DNA of 28,365 nucleotides, taken from a virus. Shown in pieces: positions 1 through 8,644 of the stretch. The stretch is taken from IMG/VR virus record IMGVR_UViG_3300025168_000477, positions 1-28,365 of that record; one strand, written 5' to 3'. Within the stretch, counting starts at the first letter, position 1; each line of letters opens with the position of its first letter. Under the pieces are notes generated by a model. The model searched no databases and had not been told where the DNA came from. It worked only from the letters and a program-made list of their open reading frames with translations. The translations under genes were made by a program, and so were the position numbers.

Positions 1-266
1 TTAAAGAATTAAAAGGTATTAAACCTGAAACTATATCTAAAGAACATTTAGATAAAATGCAAGAATTAATTAACTCTCTCAATAGATCTCAATTAGAAAT
101 AGGATCGATGGAGTTAAGAAAACACGAAGTTATGCATAACATGGAGAACTTTAGAAATGACTTAACATCTTTACAAAAAGAGTTTGAAAAAGATTACGGT
201 ACTTTTGATGTAGATATTCAAACCGGTAAAATAAACCACCCAGAAGATGTCGAAGCTAATTCGTAA
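1..266 (+). CDS. Partial small coiled-coil phage protein (5' end outside window)
   Basis: The reading frame with codons starting at base 3 is open from the left edge of the window to the stop at 266, so the first ATG inside the window (57) is probably internal and the true start lies upstream. The visible 88 residues are rich in Leu, Lys, Glu, Asn and Gln with heptad-like spacing, which suggests a helical coiled coil. They end in a short tail resembling the 'YG...D...G.I' ending common in small marine-phage proteins. Function is unknown. The 3' end overlaps the next gene by 20 bases, so the two are probably translated together. Seen directly: open frame and composition. Inferred: coiled coil and truncation. 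Confidence 0.6.
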   Translation, partial: KELKGIKPETISKEHLDKMQELINSLNRSQLEIGSMELRKHEVMHNMENFRNDLTSLQKEFEKDYGTFDVDIQTGKINHPEDVEANS

Positions 267-468
267 GATAAGTATCGGTAAAGATTATAAGAATGACGCT
301 ATGCACTATGCCGTGGGGCAAGAAGTGTATGGTGGTCATACTATCTGCGATATTATAGAAGAAGACGAAAAGTTTTCTGTCTATATCAAAAAAAATAAAG
401 ATGTGTTGCCTTGGAAAGACTTTAACAAGAACATGGCTGTATCTGTAGAGTACAACTTACAGTACTAA
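247..468 (+). CDS. Conserved hypothetical phage protein, 73 aa
   Basis: A 73-residue protein with an N-terminal basic stretch (KLIRKISIG), a central 'AMHYAVGQEVYGGHTICDI' segment and a C-terminal 'MAVSVEYNLQY' strand-like end. I recognise this as a recurrent small protein of marine tailed phages, in which the 'KISIG-DYK--AMHY-VGQ' start and the V-x-V-E-Y-N end are typical; no function is known to me. The gene overlaps its upstream neighbour by 20 bases, and its stop shares one A with the start of the next gene (TAATG), so it belongs to a tightly coupled cluster of early morphogenesis genes just before the terminase. The mixed strand pattern suggests a small compact domain. No catalytic motif is visible. 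Confidence 0.7.
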   Translation: MSKLIRKISIGKDYKNDAMHYAVGQEVYGGHTICDIIEEDEKFSVYIKKNKDVLPWKDFNKNMAVSVEYNLQY

Positions 469-1058
469 TGAAAAGCGTTTACAACTTTGTTGTAAAGCCA
501 AAAGGAGAAAGATATAACAATACTAAAAAACTAGATGGTGGAGAGTTAATCCTTAACACAGAGATATTCAACCATCAGTATGTTAATAGAGAGGCAGAAG
601 TTATATCAACTCCAATTATTGGTGATACAGATATAAAACCAGGGGATACAGTTGTAGTTCACCACAATGTGTTTCGTAGATGGCATAACGTAAAAGGTGT
701 TGAAAAGAACAGTAAGGCTTATTTCGATGAAGACACTTACTTTATAAACGACGATCAAATCTTTTTATATAAAAGAGATGATAAGTGGACGGCTCCAAGA
801 GGATATTGTTTTGTAATACCTTTAAAAGCTACAGATCAGTTTAACACTAAGTCTGAAAAACCATTACAAGGTATTGTCAAATATTCTGACGGTACAGTTG
901 AGGTTGGCGATCTAGTTGGTTATAGACCAAGTAGTGAGTATGAGTTTATCGTTGATGGCGAGAGACTATTTCGAGTTTTATCTAATTTTATTACAATCAA
1001 ATATGAACATCAAGGAAACGAAGAAACGTATAATCCAAGCTGGGCACAAGGCAGTTGA
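468..1058 (+). CDS. GroES-like co-chaperonin-type protein, two tandem domains
   Basis: A 196-aa protein that reads as two consecutive GroES-like beta-barrel domains. Domain 1 (about residues 5-102) has V-V-K-P, a GGELIL segment (24-29), 'EVISTP' (44-49), 'IKPGDTVVVHHNVFR' (56-70) and a closing 'INDDQIFLYK' strand; these follow the order of GroES landmarks (R-V-P, GGI-L, GxVxxVG, VGDxVxF, DIL-I). Domain 2 (about 112-181) has 'CFVIPL', 'QGIVK', 'VEVGDLVGYRPSSEYEF' (144-160) and 'GERLFRV', ending in a Phe-Ile-x-Ile strand. GroES is usually about 95 aa, so 196 aa fits a duplication. Phage GroES-like proteins such as T4 gp31 pair with host GroEL to fold the capsid protein; that role here is inferred. 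It is coupled to the preceding gene by TAATG and overlaps the likely terS gene by 56 bases. An unrelated beta-barrel structural protein is the alternative. Confidence 0.6.
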   Translation: MKSVYNFVVKPKGERYNNTKKLDGGELILNTEIFNHQYVNREAEVISTPIIGDTDIKPGDTVVVHHNVFRRWHNVKGVEKNSKAYFDEDTYFINDDQIFLYKRDDKWTAPRGYCFVIPLKATDQFNTKSEKPLQGIVKYSDGTVEVGDLVGYRPSSEYEFIVDGERLFRVLSNFITIKYEHQGNEETYNPSWAQGS

Positions 1059-1281
1059 AGAACTTATTAAAGTAGGTGAAGAAGCTATTGTCACTGACTC
1101 TGAAGATGATCTAACAGCTGATAAGTTAAAGAATGCCGCGGCTTCTAAAAAATTAGCTATATTTGACGCATTTGAAATACTTAACAGAATTGAAGAAGAA
1201 GAAAACTTGCTTGAGGGCAAAACACCTGAAGAGGCAAAGGAAAAAACTTTTAAAGGATTCGCAGAAAGTAGATCTAAGTAA
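1003..1281 (+). CDS. Likely terminase small subunit (TerS), 92 aa
   Basis: A 92-residue, all-helical protein directly before the large terminase. I chose the ATG at 1003 over the longer frame from 916 because residues encoded before 1003 are hydrophobic shadow of the upstream gene, while from 1003 the sequence becomes a clean amphipathic helix set. Landmarks are 'IIQAGHKAVEELI' (10-22), 'LTADKLKNAAASKKLAIFDAFEIL' split over 37-60, and an acidic helix 'NRIEEEENLL' (61-70). The 'DKLKNAA--KKLAIFDAFEIL-RI' core is a recurrent pattern in marine phage proteins located beside terL. TerS proteins recognise packaging DNA and regulate the TerL motor; that role is inferred from position, size and helicity. 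The start overlaps the GroES-like gene by 56 bases and the stop overlaps the terL ATG by one base (TAATG). Confidence 0.65.
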   Translation: MNIKETKKRIIQAGHKAVEELIKVGEEAIVTDSEDDLTADKLKNAAASKKLAIFDAFEILNRIEEEENLLEGKTPEEAKEKTFKGFAESRSK

Positions 1282-3494
1282 TGTACGAGCAAAGTTTAGT
1301 TAATACAGTTGAACCTGTAAAAAAGACTACTATAAGTAGACTTAACAAAGGTAAGAAATGGAAATACGGTTACGATAAAGAACACGATATTATAGTGTTA
1401 TCTCATAATGGTCAAATAGGTGAGATAATAGAAATACAAGGACTAGTTATTGCGCTACCAAAAGCTCCTAAAGAAGTATACAAAGATCCGAAGAACAAAT
1501 GGGTGAAATTCGAGTACCCCAAGGAGTTGCAGAGAATTAAAAATATATTCGATTGGAGAAACTATCCGGAAAGCAGTAAAGAAAAATGGTACGATTATAT
1601 AGACGAAGAGTTCAAAAGAAGGGAAGAAGGATTCTGGTTCACAAATAATGGTAAACCAACCTGGATAACAGGTACGCAGTACATGTACTTACAGTGGAGT
1701 AAGATTGATGTTGGTGCTCCAGATTTTAGAGAGGCAAACAGATTATTCTATATATTCTGGGAAGCTTGCAAAGCAGACAAAAGATGCTACGGAATGTGCT
1801 ACCTTAAAAATAGACGTTCTGGATTTTCTTTTATGTCATCAGCAGAAACAGTTAATTTAGCAACGCTGGCTAGTGATAGTAGATATGGAATATTATCTAA
1901 GTCTGGTGCTGATGCTAAGAAAATGTTTACAGACAAAGTAGTTCCTATATCAATAAACTATCCTTTCTTTTTTAAACCTATTCAAGATGGTATGGATAGA
2001 CCAAAGTCAGAATTAGCATATAGAGTACCAGCTAGTAAGTTTACAAGAAAAAAAATTACTTCAAACGAAAAGCTTGAAGACATTAAAGGATTAGATACAA
2101 CGATTGACTGGAAAAACACTGGGGACAATAGTTATGATGGTGAAAAACTAGCCTTACTAGTTCATGATGAATCTGGTAAATGGGAGAGACCCGATAATAT
2201 TTTAAATAACTGGAGGGTTACAAAAACATGTTTACGATTAGGTAGTAGAATTATTGGTAAATGTATGATGGGCTCAACTTCAAATGCTTTAGATAAAGGT
2301 GGAGAGAATTTTAAAAAACTATACAATGCCTCTGATGTCACGAAACGAAATAGAAATGGTCAGACAAAGTCTGGCTTATACTCTCTTTTTATCCCAATGG
2401 AATGGAACTATGAAGGATTTATTGACGAGCATGGAATTCCAGTCTTTACTACTCCTGATATCGACAGACTCACACCAGACGGTGAATTAATAGACGTAGG
2501 TGTAATAGACAACTGGCAAAACGAGGTAGATGGCCTAAAAGATGATCAAGATGCTTTAAACGAGTTTTACCGTCAGTTTCCAAGAACAACAGAGCACGCG
2601 TTTAGAGATGAAACAAAAAACAGTATATTTAACTTGGTTAAATTATACGAACAGATAGACTATAACGAAGAAATGACAAGAACCCTAGGTGTTACAACTG
2701 GTAATTTTCAATGGGTTAATGGAATTAAAGATTCTCAAGTTATATTTTACCCAGATCCAAAGGGTAGATTTAAAGTTAGTTGGGTTCCACCTCAACAACT
2801 ACAAAACAGAGTAATACTTAAAAACGGTGTCAAACATCCCGGTAACGAACATATGGGTGCTTTTGGTTGTGATAGTTACGATATATCAGGCACGGTAGAC
2901 GGGCAGGGGTCAAAAGGAGCTTTACACGGCTTAACTAGGTTTAGTATGGAAGACGCTCCGGCTAACAGTTTCTTTTTAGAATACTTATCAAGACCACCAA
3001 CGGCAGAAATATTTTTTGAGGATGTTCTAATGGCCTTAGTATTTTACGGGATGCCTATACTCGCGGAGAACAATAAACCTCGTCTCTTGTATTATTTGAG
3101 ACGTAGAGGTTATAGAGGTTTTAGTATGAATAGACCTGATAAGATATGGAATAAGTTATCTGTAGCAGAAAAAGAAGTAGGTGGTATACCTAACTCCTCA
3201 GAAGATATTAAACAAGCTCACGCGGCGGCAATAGAAATGTATATACAAGACCACGTTGGTATGAGGCAAGATGGAACATTTGGCGATTTATACTTTAATG
3301 AGCTACTAAACGATTGGGCAAAGTTTGATATAAACAAAAGAACAAAGTTTGATGCGTCAATAAGCTCTGGATTAGCTATAATGGCTAACAACAGACATTT
3401 ATACGCGCCAAACGCTAAGGTTGAAAAGCAACCACTAAACATAAACATTTCCAAGTATAGTAATACTGGGAGTAATTCACAAATAATCAAATAA
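1281..3494 (+). CDS. terL: Terminase large subunit (ATPase-nuclease packaging motor)
   Basis: A 737-aa protein with both terminase domains in order. In the ATPase domain the P-loop is the deviant form KNRRSGFS (176-183), lacking a classic GK[ST] but matching the K-x-x-R-x-G-x-S layout of lambda gpA. A Walker B of hydrophobics plus Asp-Glu is ALLVHDE (291-297), followed by a motif C-like 'CMMGSTSN' (328-335). The RNase H-like nuclease domain shows 'GAFGCDSYDISG' with D531/D534, an acidic E596 after a hydrophobic strand, and 'KFDASISSGLAIMAN' with D691, the usual third metal ligand. It cuts concatemeric genome DNA and pumps it through the portal in an ATP-driven reaction. Start at 1281 overlaps the terS stop; the portal gene follows 5 bases after the stop. 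The family assignment is firm; the exact catalytic residues are inferred from motif spacing. Confidence 0.95.
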   Translation: MYEQSLVNTVEPVKKTTISRLNKGKKWKYGYDKEHDIIVLSHNGQIGEIIEIQGLVIALPKAPKEVYKDPKNKWVKFEYPKELQRIKNIFDWRNYPESSKEKWYDYIDEEFKRREEGFWFTNNGKPTWITGTQYMYLQWSKIDVGAPDFREANRLFYIFWEACKADKRCYGMCYLKNRRSGFSFMSSAETVNLATLASDSRYGILSKSGADAKKMFTDKVVPISINYPFFFKPIQDGMDRPKSELAYRVPASKFTRKKITSNEKLEDIKGLDTTIDWKNTGDNSYDGEKLALLVHDESGKWERPDNILNNWRVTKTCLRLGSRIIGKCMMGSTSNALDKGGENFKKLYNASDVTKRNRNGQTKSGLYSLFIPMEWNYEGFIDEHGIPVFTTPDIDRLTPDGELIDVGVIDNWQNEVDGLKDDQDALNEFYRQFPRTTEHAFRDETKNSIFNLVKLYEQIDYNEEMTRTLGVTTGNFQWVNGIKDSQVIFYPDPKGRFKVSWVPPQQLQNRVILKNGVKHPGNEHMGAFGCDSYDISGTVDGQGSKGALHGLTRFSMEDAPANSFFLEYLSRPPTAEIFFEDVLMALVFYGMPILAENNKPRLLYYLRRRGYRGFSMNRPDKIWNKLSVAEKEVGGIPNSSEDIKQAHAAAIEMYIQDHVGMRQDGTFGDLYFNELLNDWAKFDINKRTKFDASISSGLAIMANNRHLYAPNAKVEKQPLNINISKYSNTGSNSQIIK

Positions 3495-3499
3495 TAAAT

Positions 3500-5920
3500 A
3501 TGGCAGAGTCTGGCATTAAAAGTTATTTCCCGAGTCAAACAGTTAGTGATGCTGAAAAGCTAAGCTATGATTACGGTTTGAAAGTAGGTAAGGCAATAGA
3601 GCAAGAGTGGTTTAACGACGATAGAAACATGAATAGATACAGGTCTAATCATGCTGATTTTCATAATTTAAGGTTGTATGCTAGAGGCGAACAATCTATT
3701 CAAAAGTATAAGGATGAGTTATCTATAAATGGTGATTTGTCCTATTTAAATTTAGACTGGAAACCAGTTCCAATTATTTCTAAGTTTGTTGATATTGTTG
3801 TAAATGGTATAGCTGAAAGAACATACGATATAAAAGCTTACTCTCAATCTCCAAATGGAGTTGAAAAGAGAACAGAGTATATGGAGGCTATAATGAACGA
3901 CATGGAATTTAAAGAATTTGATAATTTTGCAGCTGAAAATTTTGGTGTAAATACTAAACAAAGTGATAAAAAAGAATTACCAGAAACTCCAGAAGAACTA
4001 CAGCTTCACATGCAGCTTAGTTACAAGCAGGCTGTTGAGCTTGCTGAAGAACAGGCTTTAAACGTTTTGTTTGATGGCAGTAAATACGAGTTAACAAAGA
4101 AAAGGTTTTATTATGATTTAACAGTTCTAGGTATTGGTGCTGTAAAAACAAACTTTAACACGTCTGAAGGCGTTACTATTGATTACGTTGATCCAGCTAA
4201 TCTAGTGTACTCTTACACTGATTCTCCTTATTTTGATGATATTTATTACGTCGGTGAAGTAAAAACTATTCCAGTAAACGAATTAGCAAAACAATTTCCT
4301 CATTTATCTGAAAGTGATCTTGAAGATATAATGAAAAACAAATCTTACAATAGATCTAATTATAACTCTAGACATAACTACGATAAAGAAGATAACAATA
4401 CTATTCAAGTATTATATTTTAACTATAAAACGTACATGAACGAAGTGTACAAGGTTAAAGAAACTGGAACTGGTGCTGATAAAATTATACCTAAAGATGA
4501 TTCGTTTAACCCTCCACAAGATAAAGAAGGTGGGTATAGTAGAATGTTAAGATCTATAGAAACACTTTACGATGGGGCTATGATACTTGGTACCGGTAAA
4601 CTACTTAAATGGGAGTTGGCTAAAAACATGATGCGTCCTAAAAGTGATTTTACTAAGGTTAAAATGAACTATGCTATTGTTGCTCCTAGAATATACAATG
4701 GTAAAATTGATTCGTTAGTAAAACGTATAACTGGTTTTGCTGATATGATTCAATTAACACACTTAAAGTTACAGCAAGTAATGGCTAGAATGGTTCCAGA
4801 TGGAGTTTACTTAGATGCTGATGGTTTAGCTGAGGTTGATTTAGGTAATGGAACTAACTACAACCCGCAAGAAGCTTTAAATATGTTTTTTCAAACTGGT
4901 TCTGTTATAGGTAGATCGTTTACAAGTGAGGGTGACATTAACCCAGGTAAAGTGCCTATTCAAGAAATCACATCAGGTTCTGGTGGAAATAAAATGCAAG
5001 CTCTTATTGGTAATTACAATTACTACCTGCAAATGATAAGAGATGTTACTGGTCTTAATGAGGCTAGGGATGGTAGTATGCCAGATAAAAATGCTTTAGT
5101 AGGAGTTCAAAAACTTGCTGCAGCAAATTCAAACACAGCAACTAGACATATACTACAAGCTGGATTATATTTAACAGCTGAAACCGCAGAGTGTTTATCA
5201 CTTAGAATATCTGATATTATAGAGTACTCTCCAACCAAAGATGCTTTCATACAAGCTATAGGTGTTCACAATGTAGCGACGTTAGAAGAAATGTCTGAGC
5301 TGCATTTATATGACTTTGGTATATTTGTAGAGCTACAACCAGACGAAGAAGAAAAAGGTTTGTTAGAGAATAACATTCAAATGGCGTTACAACAGCAAAG
5401 TATTGAGCTAGAAGATGCTATTGATCTTAGAGAAATACGTAATATTAAACTAGCAAACCAACTTCTTAAAATACGTAGAAAGAAAAAACAAGAAAGAGAT
5501 AGACAGCTTCAATTAGAAAATATTCAAGCTCAATCTCAATCTAATACTCAAGCGGCGCAAGCAGCAGCCCAAGTTGAGATGCAAAAAAATCAAGCTTTAA
5601 ACGCTGGTAAAGCTGAGTTAAGCCAAATGCAAGCTCAAATTGATATGCAAAAAATGCAACAAGAAGCTATGTTAAAAAAAGAACTCATGTCTTTAGAGTT
5701 TCAATACAACATGCAGCTTAAAGGAGTTGAGGTTGATGGTATAAAAAGTAGAGAAAAACAAAAGGAAGATCGTAAAGACGAAAGAACAAAGATACAAGCA
5801 ACACAGCAATCAGAGATGATTGACCAAAGAAATAGTGGAAAACCACCTAAAAACTTTGAGTCCGCAGGTAATGATATACTAGGTGGAGGATTTGATTTAG
5901 GTTCGTTTGACCCTAGTTAG
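3500..5920 (+). CDS. Portal protein
   Basis: An 806-aa protein immediately after terL. Residues 85-107 (LDWKPVPIIS...VNGIAER) are the characteristic entry to the portal core in large Bacteroidota podophage portals: an 'N-L-D-W--V-I--K-VD-VVNGI' helix that begins the wing/clip scaffold. The central part (about 180-560) holds alternating strands and long helices, including 'DYVDPANLVYSY', and the long helix around 'TGFADMIQLTHLKLQQVMARM' that would line the channel. From about 640 to 760 the chain becomes a Gln/Ala/Lys/Glu-rich coiled coil, as expected for a barrel or tail extension. The last 22 residues carry a FESAG motif (786-790) that reappears in the next gene product. The protein forms the dodecameric DNA entry and exit ring and docks TerL and neck proteins. 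The start has no strong Shine-Dalgarno sequence. Confidence 0.9.
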   Translation: MAESGIKSYFPSQTVSDAEKLSYDYGLKVGKAIEQEWFNDDRNMNRYRSNHADFHNLRLYARGEQSIQKYKDELSINGDLSYLNLDWKPVPIISKFVDIVVNGIAERTYDIKAYSQSPNGVEKRTEYMEAIMNDMEFKEFDNFAAENFGVNTKQSDKKELPETPEELQLHMQLSYKQAVELAEEQALNVLFDGSKYELTKKRFYYDLTVLGIGAVKTNFNTSEGVTIDYVDPANLVYSYTDSPYFDDIYYVGEVKTIPVNELAKQFPHLSESDLEDIMKNKSYNRSNYNSRHNYDKEDNNTIQVLYFNYKTYMNEVYKVKETGTGADKIIPKDDSFNPPQDKEGGYSRMLRSIETLYDGAMILGTGKLLKWELAKNMMRPKSDFTKVKMNYAIVAPRIYNGKIDSLVKRITGFADMIQLTHLKLQQVMARMVPDGVYLDADGLAEVDLGNGTNYNPQEALNMFFQTGSVIGRSFTSEGDINPGKVPIQEITSGSGGNKMQALIGNYNYYLQMIRDVTGLNEARDGSMPDKNALVGVQKLAAANSNTATRHILQAGLYLTAETAECLSLRISDIIEYSPTKDAFIQAIGVHNVATLEEMSELHLYDFGIFVELQPDEEEKGLLENNIQMALQQQSIELEDAIDLREIRNIKLANQLLKIRRKKKQERDRQLQLENIQAQSQSNTQAAQAAAQVEMQKNQALNAGKAELSQMQAQIDMQKMQQEAMLKKELMSLEFQYNMQLKGVEVDGIKSREKQKEDRKDERTKIQATQQSEMIDQRNSGKPPKNFESAGNDILGGGFDLGSFDPS

Positions 5921-5947
5921 AATTATTAATTATTATTATATTATATT

Positions 5948-7111
5948 ATGGAAGAAGAAAATGAAAAAGTAGTCGAAGAGACTACCCAAGAAACGACTGA
6001 ACAGGTTGATGAAAGTAAATTTGAATCTGCTGGAGACGATAGTGTTATTAAAGTAGATTTAAGCAAACCAATAGAACCAGCGCAAGATGAAGTTAAAGAA
6101 GATAACGCTGACGACGGCGGAGTGGTTGCAGAGCCTGAAGATGCCGAGCCCACACAAGAACAAGAAGAAGTACAACCGAAAGCTGAAACACAAGAAACTC
6201 CAGTATTAGAAGAAATTACTGAAGAAGAAGTTGAAGAGCAAGTTGAAGAAGCTATAGCAGAAGCTGAGGCTACTGGAAAGCCACTACCAGAGAATATCCA
6301 AAAGTTAATGGACTTTATGGAAGAGACTGGAGGTGATTTAAGCGACTATGTTAAGCTTAACCAAGATTATTCAAAATTAGATGATCAAAATCTATTACGT
6401 GAATATTACAAGCAAACAAAACCTCATTTAGATAACGAAGAAATTAACTTCCTTATGGAAGACACGTTCTCTTACGACGAAGATGTAGACGACGATAGAG
6501 ATATACGTAGAAAGAAATTAGCGCTTAAAGAGCAAGTTGCCAGCGCTAAAAGCCACCTAGACGGGCAAAAGTCTAAATACTATGACGAGATCAAAGCTGG
6601 AAGCAAACTTACGGGTGAGCAACAAAAAGCAATTGATTTCTTTAATAGGTACAACAAGGAGTCAGAAGCAACTCAAAAAACAGTTAAAACAAACTCTGAT
6701 ATTTTTACACAGAAAACAAATAATGTTTTCAACGACAAGTTCAAAGGTTTTGAATACAACGTCGGTGACAAGAAATACAGGTTTAACGTAAACAATGCTG
6801 AAGAGGTTAAAAACACTCAGAGCGATATAAGCAATTTCACCAAAAAGTTTTTGGATAAGAACTCTGCTTTAACAGACGCTAAGGGTTATCATAAATCTCT
6901 TTACACGGCAATGAATGCGGATGCTGTTGCAAAACACTTTTACGAACAAGGAAAAGCAGATGCTATGAAAAATAGTATTGCTAAAGCCAAAAACGTTGAC
7001 ATGAACCCAAGACAAAGTCACGGGAAAATTGAAGCAGGTGGTTTAAAGTTTAAAGTGCTAGGTGATGATTCTTCTGATTTTAAGTTTAAAATTAAAAACA
7101 AAAACAAATAA
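5948..7111 (+). CDS. Scaffold-like acidic head morphogenesis protein
   Basis: A 387-aa protein between portal and major capsid genes, the usual scaffold position. Residues 1-115 are extremely rich in Glu, Asp, Gln and Thr and look disordered. Residues about 115-260 form helices with mixed charge (for example 'ALKEQVASAKSHLDGQKSKYY'). A globular-looking stretch around 'FKGFEYNVGDKKYRFNVNN' follows, and the chain ends in a strongly basic tail (KFKIKNKNK). An acidic N-terminus with a basic C-terminus is typical of phage scaffolds, whose basic end binds capsid protein. No protease catalytic triad is visible, so a fused prohead protease is unlikely. The N-terminus contains FESAG (25-29), shared with the portal C-terminus. 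It follows the portal by 27 A/T-only bases. The scaffold role is inferred from order and composition. Confidence 0.7.
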   Translation: MEEENEKVVEETTQETTEQVDESKFESAGDDSVIKVDLSKPIEPAQDEVKEDNADDGGVVAEPEDAEPTQEQEEVQPKAETQETPVLEEITEEEVEEQVEEAIAEAEATGKPLPENIQKLMDFMEETGGDLSDYVKLNQDYSKLDDQNLLREYYKQTKPHLDNEEINFLMEDTFSYDEDVDDDRDIRRKKLALKEQVASAKSHLDGQKSKYYDEIKAGSKLTGEQQKAIDFFNRYNKESEATQKTVKTNSDIFTQKTNNVFNDKFKGFEYNVGDKKYRFNVNNAEEVKNTQSDISNFTKKFLDKNSALTDAKGYHKSLYTAMNADAVAKHFYEQGKADAMKNSIAKAKNVDMNPRQSHGKIEAGGLKFKVLGDDSSDFKFKIKNKNK

Positions 7112-7131
7112 CAATTTAAAAAAAATTAATT

Positions 7132-8631
7132 ATGGCAATTACACCAGGAGGTAGTTTGAATAACACGCCAGCTTCACAAAAGCAAACGTTAGCTTCAAAC
7201 TACATAGATTTCACAGACGGTTCAACTGGCTGGGAACAACAATATTTACCAGATCTTATGGAGGCGGAAGCTGAAGTGTTCGGAAACAGAACAATTTCAG
7301 GATTTCTTTCACAAGTAGGAGCTGAAGAGGCAATGTCGGCTGATCAAGTCGTATGGTCTGAACAAGGAAGATTACACGTAGCGTGTATCGGTTCTTTAGT
7401 AACAAACACAAACATTTTTACGGTAGTTAGTGATTCTGATGGAAATATAGGAGGCGATGGTTATGTTATCGCTAACCACGGTCTTAGATTATATGACGTG
7501 TGTTTAGTGGCAAACGCTGGTTGGTCAGGTACTGGTCAAGTAGTTTTGGTAGCAAATGAAGCTGTTACAATTATACCTTATGGTGAAGAAACTTGGGCTG
7601 ACGCTCCTTTTCACGGATCAAGTGCAACTTTAGCAAATACACAAGTTGTAGTTATTGGTTCTGACTTTGAAAAAGGATCAAAAGGTTTAGGTGGTTTAAG
7701 TGGAGCTGGTGCAAAAGCTGTTAAACCAACTCACGTATCTCACTCTAACAAACCAATCATTATGAAGGATTACTACGAGATTTCAGGATCTGACGCTTCG
7801 CAGGTTGGATGGGTTGAGGTTTCTGGTGAAGATGGTCAATCGGGTTACTTGTGGTATTTAAAAGCTGCTGGTGATACTAGAGCTCGTTTTAACGATTACG
7901 TAGAGATGATGTGTATTGAAGCTGAAAAAGCAAACGCTGAATCTCATATTATAAACGCAGGTGCTACTGATGACGCGGCATACAGCTCTGCTGGTCGTAC
8001 CCCAGCTGGTACTGAAGGTTTATTCGCTGCTATCACGGCAAGAGGTAATTTAACTTCAGGTGTTACTGGTGTTAACGCTGCTACTGATTTAGCTGAATTT
8101 GATGCTATCTTAGCTGAGTTTGACAAGCAAGGCGCTATTGAAGAAAACATGATGTTTGTAAACAGAGCTACTTCGTTAGCAATGGATGACATGTTAGCTT
8201 CTATGAATTCTTATGGAGCTGGTGGTACTTCTTACGGAGTATTTGATAACTCTGAAGATATGGCTTTAAATTTAGGTTTCTCTGGTTTCAGAAGAGGTTC
8301 TTATGACTTCTACAAGTCTGACTGGAAATATCTAAACGACAGTGCAACAAGAGGTGGTATTAATACTGCTGCAACTTCTGACGCGGTTAGAGGTGTTATG
8401 ATTCCAGCTGGAGTTTCTTCAGTTTATGATCAAAACCTAGGGAAAAACATGAAACGTCCCTTCTTACACGTTAGATATAGAGCTTCAGCAACAGAAAGCA
8501 GAAAAATGAAAACTTGGACTACTGGTTCGGTTGGAGCTGTTACTTCTGATTTAGATGCAATGCAAATGAACTTCTTATCAGAAAGATGTTTAATTACACA
8601 AGGTGCTAACAATTTCATGTTAATGAAATAA
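7132..8631 (+). CDS. Major capsid protein
   Basis: A 499-aa protein that builds the head shell. The N-terminal arm (1-30) is polar, followed by 'EQQYLPDLMEAEAEVFGNRTISGFL' spread over about 36-60, which resembles the spine-helix entry of large Bacteroidota podophage capsid proteins. Alternating strands and Gly-rich loops (about 75-200) and a long helix 'YVEMMCIEAEKANAESHIIN' (about 257-276) follow, with a C-terminal beta region ending 'SERCLITQGANNFMLMK'. Position (after scaffold, before a strong terminator), size and composition fit. Codon choice looks more optimised than in neighbours, with many GCT, GGT, TCT, TTC and AAC codons, as expected for the most abundant virion protein. HK97 fold membership is an inference; no cleavage site is evident. 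A terminator follows 14 bases after the stop. Confidence 0.88.
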   Translation: MAITPGGSLNNTPASQKQTLASNYIDFTDGSTGWEQQYLPDLMEAEAEVFGNRTISGFLSQVGAEEAMSADQVVWSEQGRLHVACIGSLVTNTNIFTVVSDSDGNIGGDGYVIANHGLRLYDVCLVANAGWSGTGQVVLVANEAVTIIPYGEETWADAPFHGSSATLANTQVVVIGSDFEKGSKGLGGLSGAGAKAVKPTHVSHSNKPIIMKDYYEISGSDASQVGWVEVSGEDGQSGYLWYLKAAGDTRARFNDYVEMMCIEAEKANAESHIINAGATDDAAYSSAGRTPAGTEGLFAAITARGNLTSGVTGVNAATDLAEFDAILAEFDKQGAIEENMMFVNRATSLAMDDMLASMNSYGAGGTSYGVFDNSEDMALNLGFSGFRRGSYDFYKSDWKYLNDSATRGGINTAATSDAVRGVMIPAGVSSVYDQNLGKNMKRPFLHVRYRASATESRKMKTWTTGSVGAVTSDLDAMQMNFLSERCLITQGANNFMLMK

Positions 8632-8644
8632 GCACAATTATATT

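Noticed and set aside
57-266. First gene as a complete 69-aa protein starting at 57
   Set aside because: The frame is open to the left edge without a stop, and the upstream residues continue the same charged helical pattern, so the start is most likely outside the window.
916-1002. Longer start for the likely terS gene at ATG 916
   Set aside because: The 29 extra residues are the out-of-frame shadow of the GroES-like gene, with hydrophobic, unpatterned composition; the helical domain begins cleanly at the ATG at 1003.
6470-6510. DVDDDRD-like acidic run in the scaffold-like protein as an RNA polymerase catalytic motif
   Set aside because: There is no flanking polymerase sequence, the protein is small and highly acidic throughout, and no DFDGD-type motif was found in the other large proteins either.
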